Positions 22,883-31,940 of a DNA stretch of 64,000 nt are shown here, piece by piece (the first letter of the stretch is position 1; the number at the start of each line of letters is the position of its first letter). Origin of the DNA: Selaginella moellendorffii (Eukaryota; Streptophyta; Lycopodiopsida; Selaginellales; Selaginellaceae); contig NW_003314335.1 in assembly GCF_000143415.4 (NCBI RefSeq), positions 464,113 to 528,112 of the forward strand, written 5' to 3'. The position numbers were made by a program, and so were the translations under genes. The notes under the pieces were generated by a model. The model did no database searches. It saw only the letters and a list, made by a program, of their open reading frames with translations, and was not told the DNA's origin.

Positions 22883-24022
22883 TCATTCTCCAAAACTGTC
22901 AAGGCAACTTATGCTCCAAAGCCGCACCTTCTTTGCCACAAGACTTTCCTCTGCTTCTTCCTGATCACCTCGCCTTCGCTTCAAGCCCGGCTTCAAATCC
23001 ATCTCCAGACACAATTCCTGCTGTACAGCAGAATGCTTGACGACCCATGGATGCTTCTCAATCTCATGGATTGGCAGCCTCTTTCTCGGGTCCAAGTGGA
23101 GCAGCTGGAGAATGAGATCTTTGGCTTCCTCGCTCACATCCGTCCAGTCAAGGGAGGTCACCGGCACTTCCTTCCTCCCCACCCAGAATGCAAACTGCCC
23201 CGACAATATCTCATACAAGACAATGCCCACGCCCCACACATCTACCATCTCATCATACTCATCATCAGAATTCACCATCTCTGGGGCGCTGTAAGCCTGT
23301 GTCCCAGAAAGGTCGCTCATCCTAAACTTTACGCCTGGCCCCTCGCTCAACCAACACGTTCCAAAGTCAGCCACCTTTATGCTGTCAAATTTCTCCTTAA
23401 TCCCTAGGAGGATGTTGGCAGTGTTGATATCCCTATGAGCTATTCCCATGTCGTGCATTTCGCCCACAGTCCTGGCCACTTTCTTCATCACCAGTGCTGC
23501 CTCGTGCTCACTCAGCCTCCCCTTGTCCTTCAACACATCTCGCAGCGAGCACTGGCACAACTCCATGACAAGGTGATGGTATTCTTGTTCTTTGAAAACG
23601 TCCACTAGTTGAACCACACCACTTTTTGCTGTGCTCTTGGAGAGTTTCGTGAGTACTCTCATCTCTAACTCCGCTTGGTCTTCAAGATTGTCAGTGACCC
23701 GAATTGATTTACAAGCGAACAATTGACCGTCGCTCTTGCGTTTGATTTGGTAGACACTTGATTGGCCTCCCTGACCCAGCTCCTTTTCCACCGAGAACAA
23801 GTCTCCCATGCTTGCCTGGTTAAACTCCATCGCCTCCATAGATCGCACCAGTGCCATCTGCTCGTCCATCAATTTCCTGTGCTCCTCCATCGATTCAGTG
23901 CTCGGTGTAGCAGCTTCTTCCTCTTGTGGGGGAGGTATTTTGAGTAGCTCGTAGAGCTCCTTCAGCTTCCAAAGTGCATCAAGTAGCACCTCTTCTTGAG
24001 GCTTACCTTCGTCAAGCGCCAT
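22883..24022 (-). CDS. protein kinase, array copy 3 (379 aa, intronless)
   Basis: The predicted protein is identical to copies 2 and 4. The kinase domain has an intact Gly loop, K105, HRD, DFG and APE, with Asn200 in place of the catalytic-loop Lys. The promoter-proximal TATAAAAAA is also retained. Identity at the protein level fits very recent duplication or ongoing homogenisation. Confidence 0.85.
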   Translation of the reverse strand: MALDEGKPQEEVLLDALWKLKELYELLKIPPPQEEEAATPSTESMEEHRKLMDEQMALVRSMEAMEFNQASMGDLFSVEKELGQGGQSSVYQIKRKSDGQLFACKSIRVTDNLEDQAELEMRVLTKLSKSTAKSGVVQLVDVFKEQEYHHLVMELCQCSLRDVLKDKGRLSEHEAALVMKKVARTVGEMHDMGIAHRDINTANILLGIKEKFDSIKVADFGTCWLSEGPGVKFRMSDLSGTQAYSAPEMVNSDDEYDEMVDVWGVGIVLYEILSGQFAFWVGRKEVPVTSLDWTDVSEEAKDLILQLLHLDPRKRLPIHEIEKHPWVVKHSAVQQELCLEMDLKPGLKRRRGDQEEAEESLVAKKVRLWSISCLDSFGE

Positions 24023-24261
24023 CCCCTTGAAAGTCTGTTTAACCCTAGCCTTGATGTAGCAATTGCCTTTTTTATAATTTCCTATACCAAAAGGGCTGTG
24101 AAATGTGAAACCGCTTTTTCCACAAACAATTCTTACCTTTCTTATTCAAAAGAATCCAATACGTCTGAATAAAAGCATTAAACAAAGTGCCTAGTGACTT
24201 GGTGGAAATACTTTCTGTTTCCAAATAATCGGCGAGCATCCTATTGCTCGCAGCAAACCAC

Positions 24262-24550
24262 CAACACAATGCTGTGAAAATCGCCGGCGCTTCATTCCCC
24301 GCGGTGTGGTGCGCTTGGTCTGCGCAGTGTGAGCCTGGCAACCAGCTCTGTTGAGTTCTTGGCGGCATTCACTGACAAAACCTTCACGAGGAAAGATGGA
24401 AAACGTTAATCGACTCATTCCAAGACAAACCTGTGGAATCACAATGCAATCTCCGCAATCGCCAGCTGCTCACGCAATCTCAGAGTTGTGGCCTGCTCTC
24501 GGAATCATGCCCAGATTTTCCAGTTACACCGACAACGGAGCCTTGACACC
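24262..24550 (-). pseudogene. CCT1 pseudogene fragment, unit 3
   Basis: Third copy of the CCT1 C-terminal exon fragment, at the matching place in unit 3. No open frame. Confidence 0.8.
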
Positions 24551-25146
24551 AAGTTCTCGGAGTGGAGAAAAGGATTTGGCACTGGAACTTTTCTCCATCA
24601 TGCTGGATCAAGGACGCGAGAATCTTTGTGGCTGTTCTTGGTGCCTGCGCGCGGGAGAAGACGGCAGGGAGCTGGCTGGGTAAATGATGAACGTGCAGTC
24701 AGTCGGGACACGAGAAAAAAAAAACACACACACACACACGTCCAAAGCTCCGAGACCTCGTGCAGAAGCTGCCAGTACAGGGACATGATGGCGTTGATAA
24801 GTATGGTGAAAAGCCCCGTTGTATCCTTCCCAAACTTGCAGCTGCGTTAAATGCCGCTTCGAGAGCTGAAATTGCATATAAGACGCCGGGAGGGAGATAA
24901 TCCCACCACCTTCAAAGGCTTCAGTTCGGAGCAGTCATTCGCTGTCTTTGGAGTGCTTCCTAGATAGAGATGTTCTTTTCCCATGCAAACCTGTCGTCGC
25001 CATGGCTAAGAAGGCCCAGAGAGCTTTCCAAACCATGGCAACGAACTTCCTTGCATCCGAGATCACGGAGGAACGGTCTGCATTTCTTTTCCAGCATAAG
25101 AATCGCTGCCCACAGCAGCTGAGCGAGGTCGCTCAGCTACTGTAGG

Positions 25147-26528
25147 AACTGACGTTGTAAGCATCGATGACAAGCTCAGTCTTCCCTGTGCTGCCAACCC
25201 GTGAGCAATAGCCGCAAGTGTGAAAGAAAAGACCGCCGTCAATACCAGAACCTTTGTTGCCACCTCCCTGACTGCTCGCCAAATACTCAGATAGCATGCT
25301 GAATATCGCAGCAACCACAGTGCCGTCAGCACCACCTGGAGTTTGATTCGAAGCACGATCTTTTTAACTGAGATACCAGTGGACAATTGGCTAAAGTATG
25401 TACCAGGTTAAAAGAATCTTGAAACAAACAACTATCAACAGAAAAAAATCAACAAACACACCTAAAGTGTAGAAGACAACGTAGAGCGAATGTAAGAGGC
25501 CAGCCTGAACACCTTCAAGTGTATACATGCCAATTGGACAACTTGTTACTGTCGTTCTTAGCTTTCTGTCCAGCCTCTCAGAATTAACTTGAGGATGAGC
25601 TTCTTTACCAGTCAAAAGATTTAGGCCACACCCACATTGCCTACATGCTTCTCCGGAAGCTGGTCAAGACGTCCACAAATGCATATCAATCTGAAACGCT
25701 CTTTGTGATACAGCTCCTGCGCCAAATAAGGCACGCAATGGTTTAGTAGTCCCCCACTTGCTTGGTCACTATGTAACAAAAGCTCCGATAGTAGTACTTT
25801 GCTGCAGCTCCTTCACTTATTTTACTTCAAATTTTGAGCAAAAGCACATCGGTCTGGGCAAACAGCATTGGCACGCGAGAAAGCTCTTATCAAGTCACGG
25901 AAACTTCTGCAGAAGGACAACGAAAAATTGTTATAGCGATGGAAGCATTACCAGCATTATCGAGAGGAGCTGTGCACGCCTGACTAGGACTGACATTAGA
26001 TGGACACGGCACTGATTCTGGTCTTTTGGTAGGAGCTGGCTCCACCTTGTGTAGTGCACGATCGTTACGTTAGCCGTTAGCCGTTAGCCCGTGATGCTAG
26101 CACAATATTTCCAGGCAGCATCACATCCTCTTTCGAATGTAGTCGCAGCTCCTCACATTTGTCAATTATGGCCACTTTTTAGCAATATCTTACCCGTGCT
26201 GCTATTTCGTCAGATGTCAATTCAGTCCATTCAGAAACCTATGAACGTTTTTGTTGGATCCTGCGGTAAGCGAACCTTGTTAAAGAGCCCTTTCAAAAAA
26301 CTTTTGAGAGCATCAGGTGGATCCTGCTCGACAGCGATAGCTAAAGTTATAACAAAATCGCAATAATTACCTCCTGTAAACAGAGTTAGAGTAAAAAGGA
26401 GGCTGGCCAACATAGAGTTCATTCCTGCTCATGACAATGCGCGTCAATGTAAAACAAACAGAACTTTACAATGTCACACCAAGAGTCTGCTCTAGGGAGC
26501 CATGTATAGTGGAGCTCCTGTCATAGCG
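25147..26528 (-). pseudogene. FUSED/TIO-type kinase pseudogene, unit 4
   Basis: Fourth copy of the decayed FUSED/TIO gene. Private changes include CTTCCCTGTG near 25184 and CTTGGTCAC near 25765, which show that this unit is a real separate copy and not only an assembly echo. Confidence 0.7.
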
Positions 26529-27058
26529 TCACGGTTTCACGAATGTATAGAAGCAATCTAAAAGACAACCTTCGATCGAGCGAAGAGCCATTTGTGTTGC
26601 AAGACATGTCCACAATCGCAGAGCTGATTCCAACAATAGGCACTCACAGGATTTCACAATCCAGATTTGGTGCCTTCGCCGGCACCGATCTCCCAGTGGA
26701 TGGTGTAGTGCCCGAACCTACGAGTAAGTCTTCTTAGAAAAAGTCTCGCACTAATCTTTGTCGCTCTTGCCGTGCTTGAGCATATCGTCTGGGGCATCGA
26801 TCGATCAGGGGCAAACAAGAAAACAAAAATGCAGCTCACAGAAATGCATGGCCAGTGCATCTCGTCAAAAAGCCTAGAGCGATACCCAGAGTAGAAATTC
26901 TTCTGGTAACATTTATTTTGTATGGTAGGAATTCTTTTCTCTCTTTTTCGTTCTTGAAGGCAAGAAAATTCCCCCGTACAACGTGGCTGGGATAGAATTT
27001 CTTTCGGCCCGACCAGACATGTCCAACAGACGCTCGTAGTGCTCCTCGGATGGCATTC

Positions 27059-28198
27059 TCATTCTCCAAAACTGTCAAGGCAACTTATGCTCCAAAGCCG
27101 CACCTTCTTTGCCACAAGACTTTCCTCTGCTTCTTCCTGATCACCTCGCCTTCGCTTCAAGCCCGGCTTCAAATCCATCTCCAGACACAATTCCTGCTGT
27201 ACAGCAGAATGCTTGACGACCCATGGATGCTTCTCAATCTCATGGATTGGCAGCCTCTTTCTCGGGTCCAAGTGGAGCAGCTGGAGAATGAGATCTTTGG
27301 CTTCCTCGCTCACATCCGTCCAGTCAAGGGAGGTCACCGGCACTTCCTTCCTCCCCACCCAGAATGCAAACTGCCCCGACAATATCTCATACAAGACAAT
27401 GCCCACGCCCCACACATCTACCATCTCATCATACTCATCATCAGAATTCACCATCTCTGGGGCGCTGTAAGCCTGTGTCCCAGAAAGGTCGCTCATCCTA
27501 AACTTTACGCCTGGCCCCTCGCTCAACCAACACGTTCCAAAGTCAGCCACCTTTATGCTGTCAAATTTCTCCTTAATCCCTAGGAGGATGTTGGCAGTGT
27601 TGATATCCCTATGAGCTATTCCCATGTCGTGCATTTCGCCCACAGTCCTGGCCACTTTCTTCATCACCAGTGCTGCCTCGTGCTCACTCAGCCTCCCCTT
27701 GTCCTTCAACACATCTCGCAGCGAGCACTGGCACAACTCCATGACAAGGTGATGGTATTCTTGTTCTTTGAAAACGTCCACTAGTTGAACCACACCACTT
27801 TTTGCTGTGCTCTTGGAGAGTTTCGTGAGTACTCTCATCTCTAACTCCGCTTGGTCTTCAAGATTGTCAGTGACCCGAATTGATTTACAAGCGAACAATT
27901 GACCGTCGCTCTTGCGTTTGATTTGGTAGACACTTGATTGGCCTCCCTGACCCAGCTCCTTTTCCACCGAGAACAAGTCTCCCATGCTTGCCTGGTTAAA
28001 CTCCATCGCCTCCATAGATCGCACCAGTGCCATCTGCTCGTCCATCAATTTCCTGTGCTCCTCCATCGATTCAGTGCTCGGTGTAGCAGCTTCTTCCTCT
28101 TGTGGGGGAGGTATTTTGAGTAGCTCGTAGAGCTCCTTCAGCTTCCAAAGTGCATCAAGTAGCACCTCTTCTTGAGGCTTACCTTCGTCAAGCGCCAT
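27059..28198 (-). CDS. protein kinase, array copy 4 (379 aa, intronless)
   Basis: Last intact copy, with a protein identical to copies 2 and 3. The motifs are as for copy 2, including HRDINTAN with Asn200. The flank to its right (28198-28924) carries a few private bases, for example CTTTTTGTTT near 28390. It is followed by the array end and the rest of the CCT1 pseudogene. Confidence 0.85.
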   Translation of the reverse strand: MALDEGKPQEEVLLDALWKLKELYELLKIPPPQEEEAATPSTESMEEHRKLMDEQMALVRSMEAMEFNQASMGDLFSVEKELGQGGQSSVYQIKRKSDGQLFACKSIRVTDNLEDQAELEMRVLTKLSKSTAKSGVVQLVDVFKEQEYHHLVMELCQCSLRDVLKDKGRLSEHEAALVMKKVARTVGEMHDMGIAHRDINTANILLGIKEKFDSIKVADFGTCWLSEGPGVKFRMSDLSGTQAYSAPEMVNSDDEYDEMVDVWGVGIVLYEILSGQFAFWVGRKEVPVTSLDWTDVSEEAKDLILQLLHLDPRKRLPIHEIEKHPWVVKHSAVQQELCLEMDLKPGLKRRRGDQEEAEESLVAKKVRLWSISCLDSFGE

Positions 28199-28437
28199 CC
28201 CCTTGAAAGTCTGTTTAACCCTAGCCTTGATGTAGCAATTGCCTTTTTTATAATTTCCTATACCAAAAGGGCTGTGAAATGTGAAACCGCTTTTTCCACA
28301 AACAATTCTTACCTTTCTTATTCAAAAGAATCCAATACGTCTGAATAAAAGCATTAAACAAAGTGCCTAGTGACTTGGTGGAAATACTTTTTGTTTCCAA
28401 ATAATCGGCGAGCATCCTATTGCTCGCAGCAAACCAC

Positions 28438-29160
28438 CAACACAATGCTGTGAGAATCGCCGGCGCTTCATTCCCCGCGGTGTGGTGCGCTTGGTCTGCG
28501 CAGTGTGAGCCTGGCAACCAGCTCTGTTGAGTTCTTGGCGGCATTCACTGACAAAACCTTCACGAGGAAAGATGGAAAACGTTAATCGACTCATTCCAAG
28601 ACAAACCTGTGGAATCACAATGCAATCTCCGCAATCGCCAGCTGCTCACGCAATCTCAGAGTTGTGGCCTGCTCTCGGAATCATGCCCAGATTTTCCAGT
28701 TACACCGACAACGGAGCCTTGACACCAAGTTCTCGGAGTGGAGAAAAGGATTTGGCACTGGAACTTTTCTCCATCATGCTGGATCAAGGACGCGAGAATC
28801 TTTGTGGCTGTTCTTGGTGCCTGCGCGCGGGAGAAGACGGCAGGGAGCTGGCTGGGTAAATGATGAACGTGCAGTCAGTCGGGACACGAGAAAAAAAAAA
28901 CACACACACACACGTCCAAAGCTCACATACCGCATTAGTGGGATATTTTGTCTCTCGCGTTAACAGTCTTCGCAGGCTGGACCGCATCGACGACATAGCC
29001 GATCTTGCAATGAGAATGTTCTTTACCGATTTGGCACTGTCTGTGGACGACATGCTTGTTTTCGAGCAGTTGATTAGAGTCTTCTCCAGTTTTTCGACCT
29101 GTGTCCAAAATTTAAAACGATATCACTCACAATCGCAGAGAATGGAACTTTAAGTTCCAA
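28438..29160 (-). pseudogene. CCT1 pseudogene, unit 4 plus continuation beyond the array
   Basis: 28438-28726 repeats the C-terminal CCT1 fragment. After the (CA)n and GTCCAAAGCTC the sequence does not start a fifth unit but continues with CACATACCGCATTAGTGGG. This matches intact CCT1 at about 32570 and then jumps to about 33497-33770, so roughly 0.9 kb of CCT1 is missing. The array end therefore preserves the original pseudogene, and the tandem breakpoint lies inside it. Confidence 0.75.
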
Positions 29161-29162
29161 CC

Positions 29163-29695
29163 TTTATGATTTCGAGCGTTTCTTCTCGCTGGCTAGAGAG
29201 TCGCGGACGCGTCCTCGCGAGTTCTTTGCTTCTCCATGCCTGTATGGTGTCGCCTTCTTGCCACTCGTTGAACCCATCGACAACATTCCAAAACCTGGAA
29301 CTTGGACAAGAGAAGCAACCATGATCGAATTGGACGTAGCGAGCAGAGATAAACGTAGATACCTCTTTGGCGACATCTTTTACCCGTCGAAGCGAGCTCA
29401 AGCTCCCAGTATGCACGCTTTTCTTCCCTCACTTGTAGCCTTTGGTCAGCTTTCCTTCCGTCACCATGCATAACGCCACTCGTCCACTTCCACTCGTGAA
29501 AACCGCTCGAACCTCCGATTTTCCAATTAGATTTTCCTCCCGGAGACAAGTTTGAGTGATGGGAGGATGGAAATGGAAAGAACCATGTACCTGGATGGGC
29601 TTCAAGAGATCCTCCTCGTGTCATCTACCAGTTCTTACATGACTTTGTAACGCATCTCAACGCCTTTGCTGCCCCTCACCGTCGGCTCCGTGCGT
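29163..29695 (-). pseudogene. organellar translation initiation factor IF-2 pseudogene (C-terminal part)
   Basis: Minus-strand readings from right to left give GVEMRYKVM, a stop, then ELVDDT. These are followed by SEVRAVFTSGSGRVALCMV, then TEGKLTKGYK, HTGSLSSLRRVKDVAKE and GFNEWQEGDTIQAW. The order and wording fit the C-terminal domains of bacterial or chloroplast IF-2. An in-frame stop, a shortened end and frame changes show it is broken. The GTPase domain is absent. Confidence 0.75.
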
Positions 29696-30156
29696 TACGT
29701 TGACGATTCCTCCACGAACACAAACTTCCTAGACAAACGCGTTATGAGAGGAACTGTAGAAAAGTCTTTGAAAACAAGAGCCTTACTTTGGCACCGACAG
29801 CACCTAAGGCAAGAGCTATAGCTTTGCCAACGCACCTGTAACCAGAGTGAAATGCGAATAGTATTTCCTGAATTGCCTATACTAGACTGAGAAAGCCCCC
29901 TGGTACACGAATCTTCAAGTTTAAAGGAGGGATAAAAAAACGCACTATGATAAGATATTCTATTACTCGAGGAAAGCGCTACTTAGCTTTTCGTGATGAG
30001 CTCGACTAAACATGGCGAATTTCTCCGTCTCAGTTTTGGTGGAAAACTTCCAATATCCTCAACGAACCACTTTGATATCCTATAGATGACACAGTGAGAT
30101 CAAGGAAAATGTAGAAACCGAGAGAGTACCTCTAAAGATGGAAAAGGATGCGCTGC
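29696..30156. other. interval without a recognised gene
   Basis: No domain-bearing frame was found. It separates the pseudogene cluster from the intact RAD51AP1-like gene and probably holds that gene's 3' untranslated region. Confidence 0.5.
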
Positions 30157-31632
30157 TCAACTGTTCAAGTAAGGGTGTAATGACGGTGGCCTGAAACGTC
30201 TGGACAATCCCACTACTCTTCGCTGTGATAGAGTGGTCGAGGATTGTACTGGAGGCAGGAGCTCGTCTGTAGAAAAGAAAGAGAGTGTTGTGCAACAATC
30301 AACGAGCGACATGCCTTACCCGGAGTTGCAGAGGAACATTCAGGCTTCTTCACTGTCACATTCCAGGGAGGCGCTGATCAAAGATAAGAAAAAAGAAGAG
30401 CTTACCTTTTGCGGTTTCGCCTACTCCAAAAGAAGCACTTACATCTTCTCCTTCATTCATTCTCCGCTTTTTAATTCTCTTCGGAGAAGCGCGATGTCTG
30501 CTAGCATTCGTGCCGTTCCCTTGCTCTTCCTTTTCGCCCTTTCCAATCAAACAGACACTTCCTTAAAGCAAAGAAGTAAAGCACAAAAACTTACTCTACG
30601 TTTGGTGCTGTCTGGCATATCTTCTACCTGGGCTCCAGTCGCCAGCAAGGACAGAATTTAGAAACGAGAAGAAAAACAGATAAAACTTACGTACTTCTTG
30701 ATGCGTCGCTCGATCTTCTTCGTGAACCATATCCTCTTCCATAGTTGGCTGCAGAGAAACTCTAAAAAATTGTGCAAGAAATAGAAAAATCGAGTGGCAC
30801 CTCTTGCACTTTCGCAAGATCATCTACATCAGCCGGCTGCAAACGAAGAATCAAAAGTAAACGCATAAAAGGGAAAAAGCGCGAAGAGAGGCACCTGTGG
30901 CTGTTTCGTGAGATTTCCTGCACCACTTGGCTACAAGCAAGAAACCACATAATTGTCACGGTCAAGGAGCAAAAGAATAGAAAAGGCGAAAGAGTAGTAC
31001 CTCGTACTGTTTCGTGCGGTCTCCTACATCAGCTGCCTGGAAACGAGCATTCTAAATGAGAAGGAAACAAAATCAGCGAAGAAAGAATACCTCGCCAGGT
31101 TCTTGTAGCTCAAAAGCTCTTGAGCGACCTTCTTCGTAAGTAACATCGAGCAAGCACTGGAACGCAATGGATGGATTTGTGGGCGACGAAGAAACAAAAT
31201 TGGCCGTCGAGATCTCTGAGGCCACCGCTACATCATTGAGTGACTCTCTGATGGCCCGCTCAAGCTGCATTGCCTCTGCCCGTTCCTGGAAAAAAATAAA
31301 ATTCTGCGGATAAATTTCCTCTCTCCAAAGCAAAAGGAAAAACAAGAGAAAACGCAAACCCAAACGAAGCAGAGTGTGGGTGAGTACCTTTGGATTTGGC
31401 CTCGCCTGGAACAAAGGAATGAGCGCCACAGCTCCAAAATCTCTCTCGCACAGACTCATACCTTCTTCTTCTTGTGTGCTGCTGCTGCTGCTGCTGCCGA
31501 GCTTCTGCTCTCACGCTCCGGCCGCCGCCTTGTGCTGGTTCTCACGGGCAGCGCCGAGAAATCTTCATCGTCGTCGTCAGAGACGCTCTCGGCGTAGGAA
31601 ATGCTGGATCGCGCTTGCCGCTGCGGCCTCAT
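30157..31632 (-). CDS. RAD51AP1-like protein with C-terminal RAD51-interacting motif (multi-exon)
   Basis: A gene of many very short exons. Exon 1 starts at 31632 with MRPQRQARSSISYAESVSDD, followed by a basic end with Ala and Lys runs. Later exons give AMQLERAIRESLNDV, QAADVGDRTK, VEDMPDSTKRR, a basic segment SPKRIKKRRMNEGED, and a last exon reading QRRVVGLSRRFRPPSLHPYLNS before the stop at 30157. GLSRR...P.LHP at the extreme C-terminus is the hallmark of the RAD51-binding motif of RAD51AP1, which helps RAD51 strand invasion in homologous recombination. A basic, disordered, DNA-binding-type protein with that tail fits the family. Some middle exon borders are uncertain. The family call rests mainly on the tail. 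Confidence 0.6.
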
Positions 31633-31646
31633 CGTGGAAATCTCCT

Positions 31647-31690
31647 AAACCCTAGAATCTCGTTCTCTTAAAGGTGCCATAAACCCTAAA
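31647..31690. promoter_or_regulatory. telo-box pair (AAACCCTA) in promoter of the RAD51AP1-like gene
   Basis: AAACCCTA at 31647-31654 and AAACCCTAAA at 31681-31690 lie 15-60 bp upstream of the RAD51AP1-like ATG. Telo boxes of this form are known promoter elements of plant growth and S-phase genes. The regulatory role here is inferred. Confidence 0.45.
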
Positions 31691-31940
31691 CGTGCAAAGT
31701 TAAGTTTGCAAAGGTAATAGAAACATGGTTTACTAAATTAAGCTGATGCTAGTTAACTTAGACTAATAATTAATTACAAAACAAATTACAATAATTACAA
31801 TAGAGTTCTTGTGATTTATGTTAGGCTAAAGGTAAAATTTAGAGCTAGAGTTTCAGTCCAACTATTAAAATTACAAAACTACTACACTGTTAATGCAAAA
31901 TTTGGTCCTCCACAACACAAAACCATTGTCGGCTAACTCA

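Larger units (their letters stand above)
12241..28924. repeat. tandem array: four direct units of 4159-4176 bp
   Basis: Unit starts, defined by GAGACCTCGTGCAGAAGC, lie at 12241, 16400, 20576 and 24752. Spacings are 4159, 4176 and 4176 bp, and unit 4 ends at about 28924. Unit 1 differs from the others by scattered substitutions and small indels, for example lacking an extra GCCGTTA repeat seen near 17720. Units 2-4 differ from each other by only a few bases. Every internal junction follows an A-run, a (CA)n run and GTCCAAAGCTC. In each unit the order left to right is FUSED/TIO pseudogene, kinase gene (minus) and CCT1 pseudogene piece. Confidence 0.95.
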
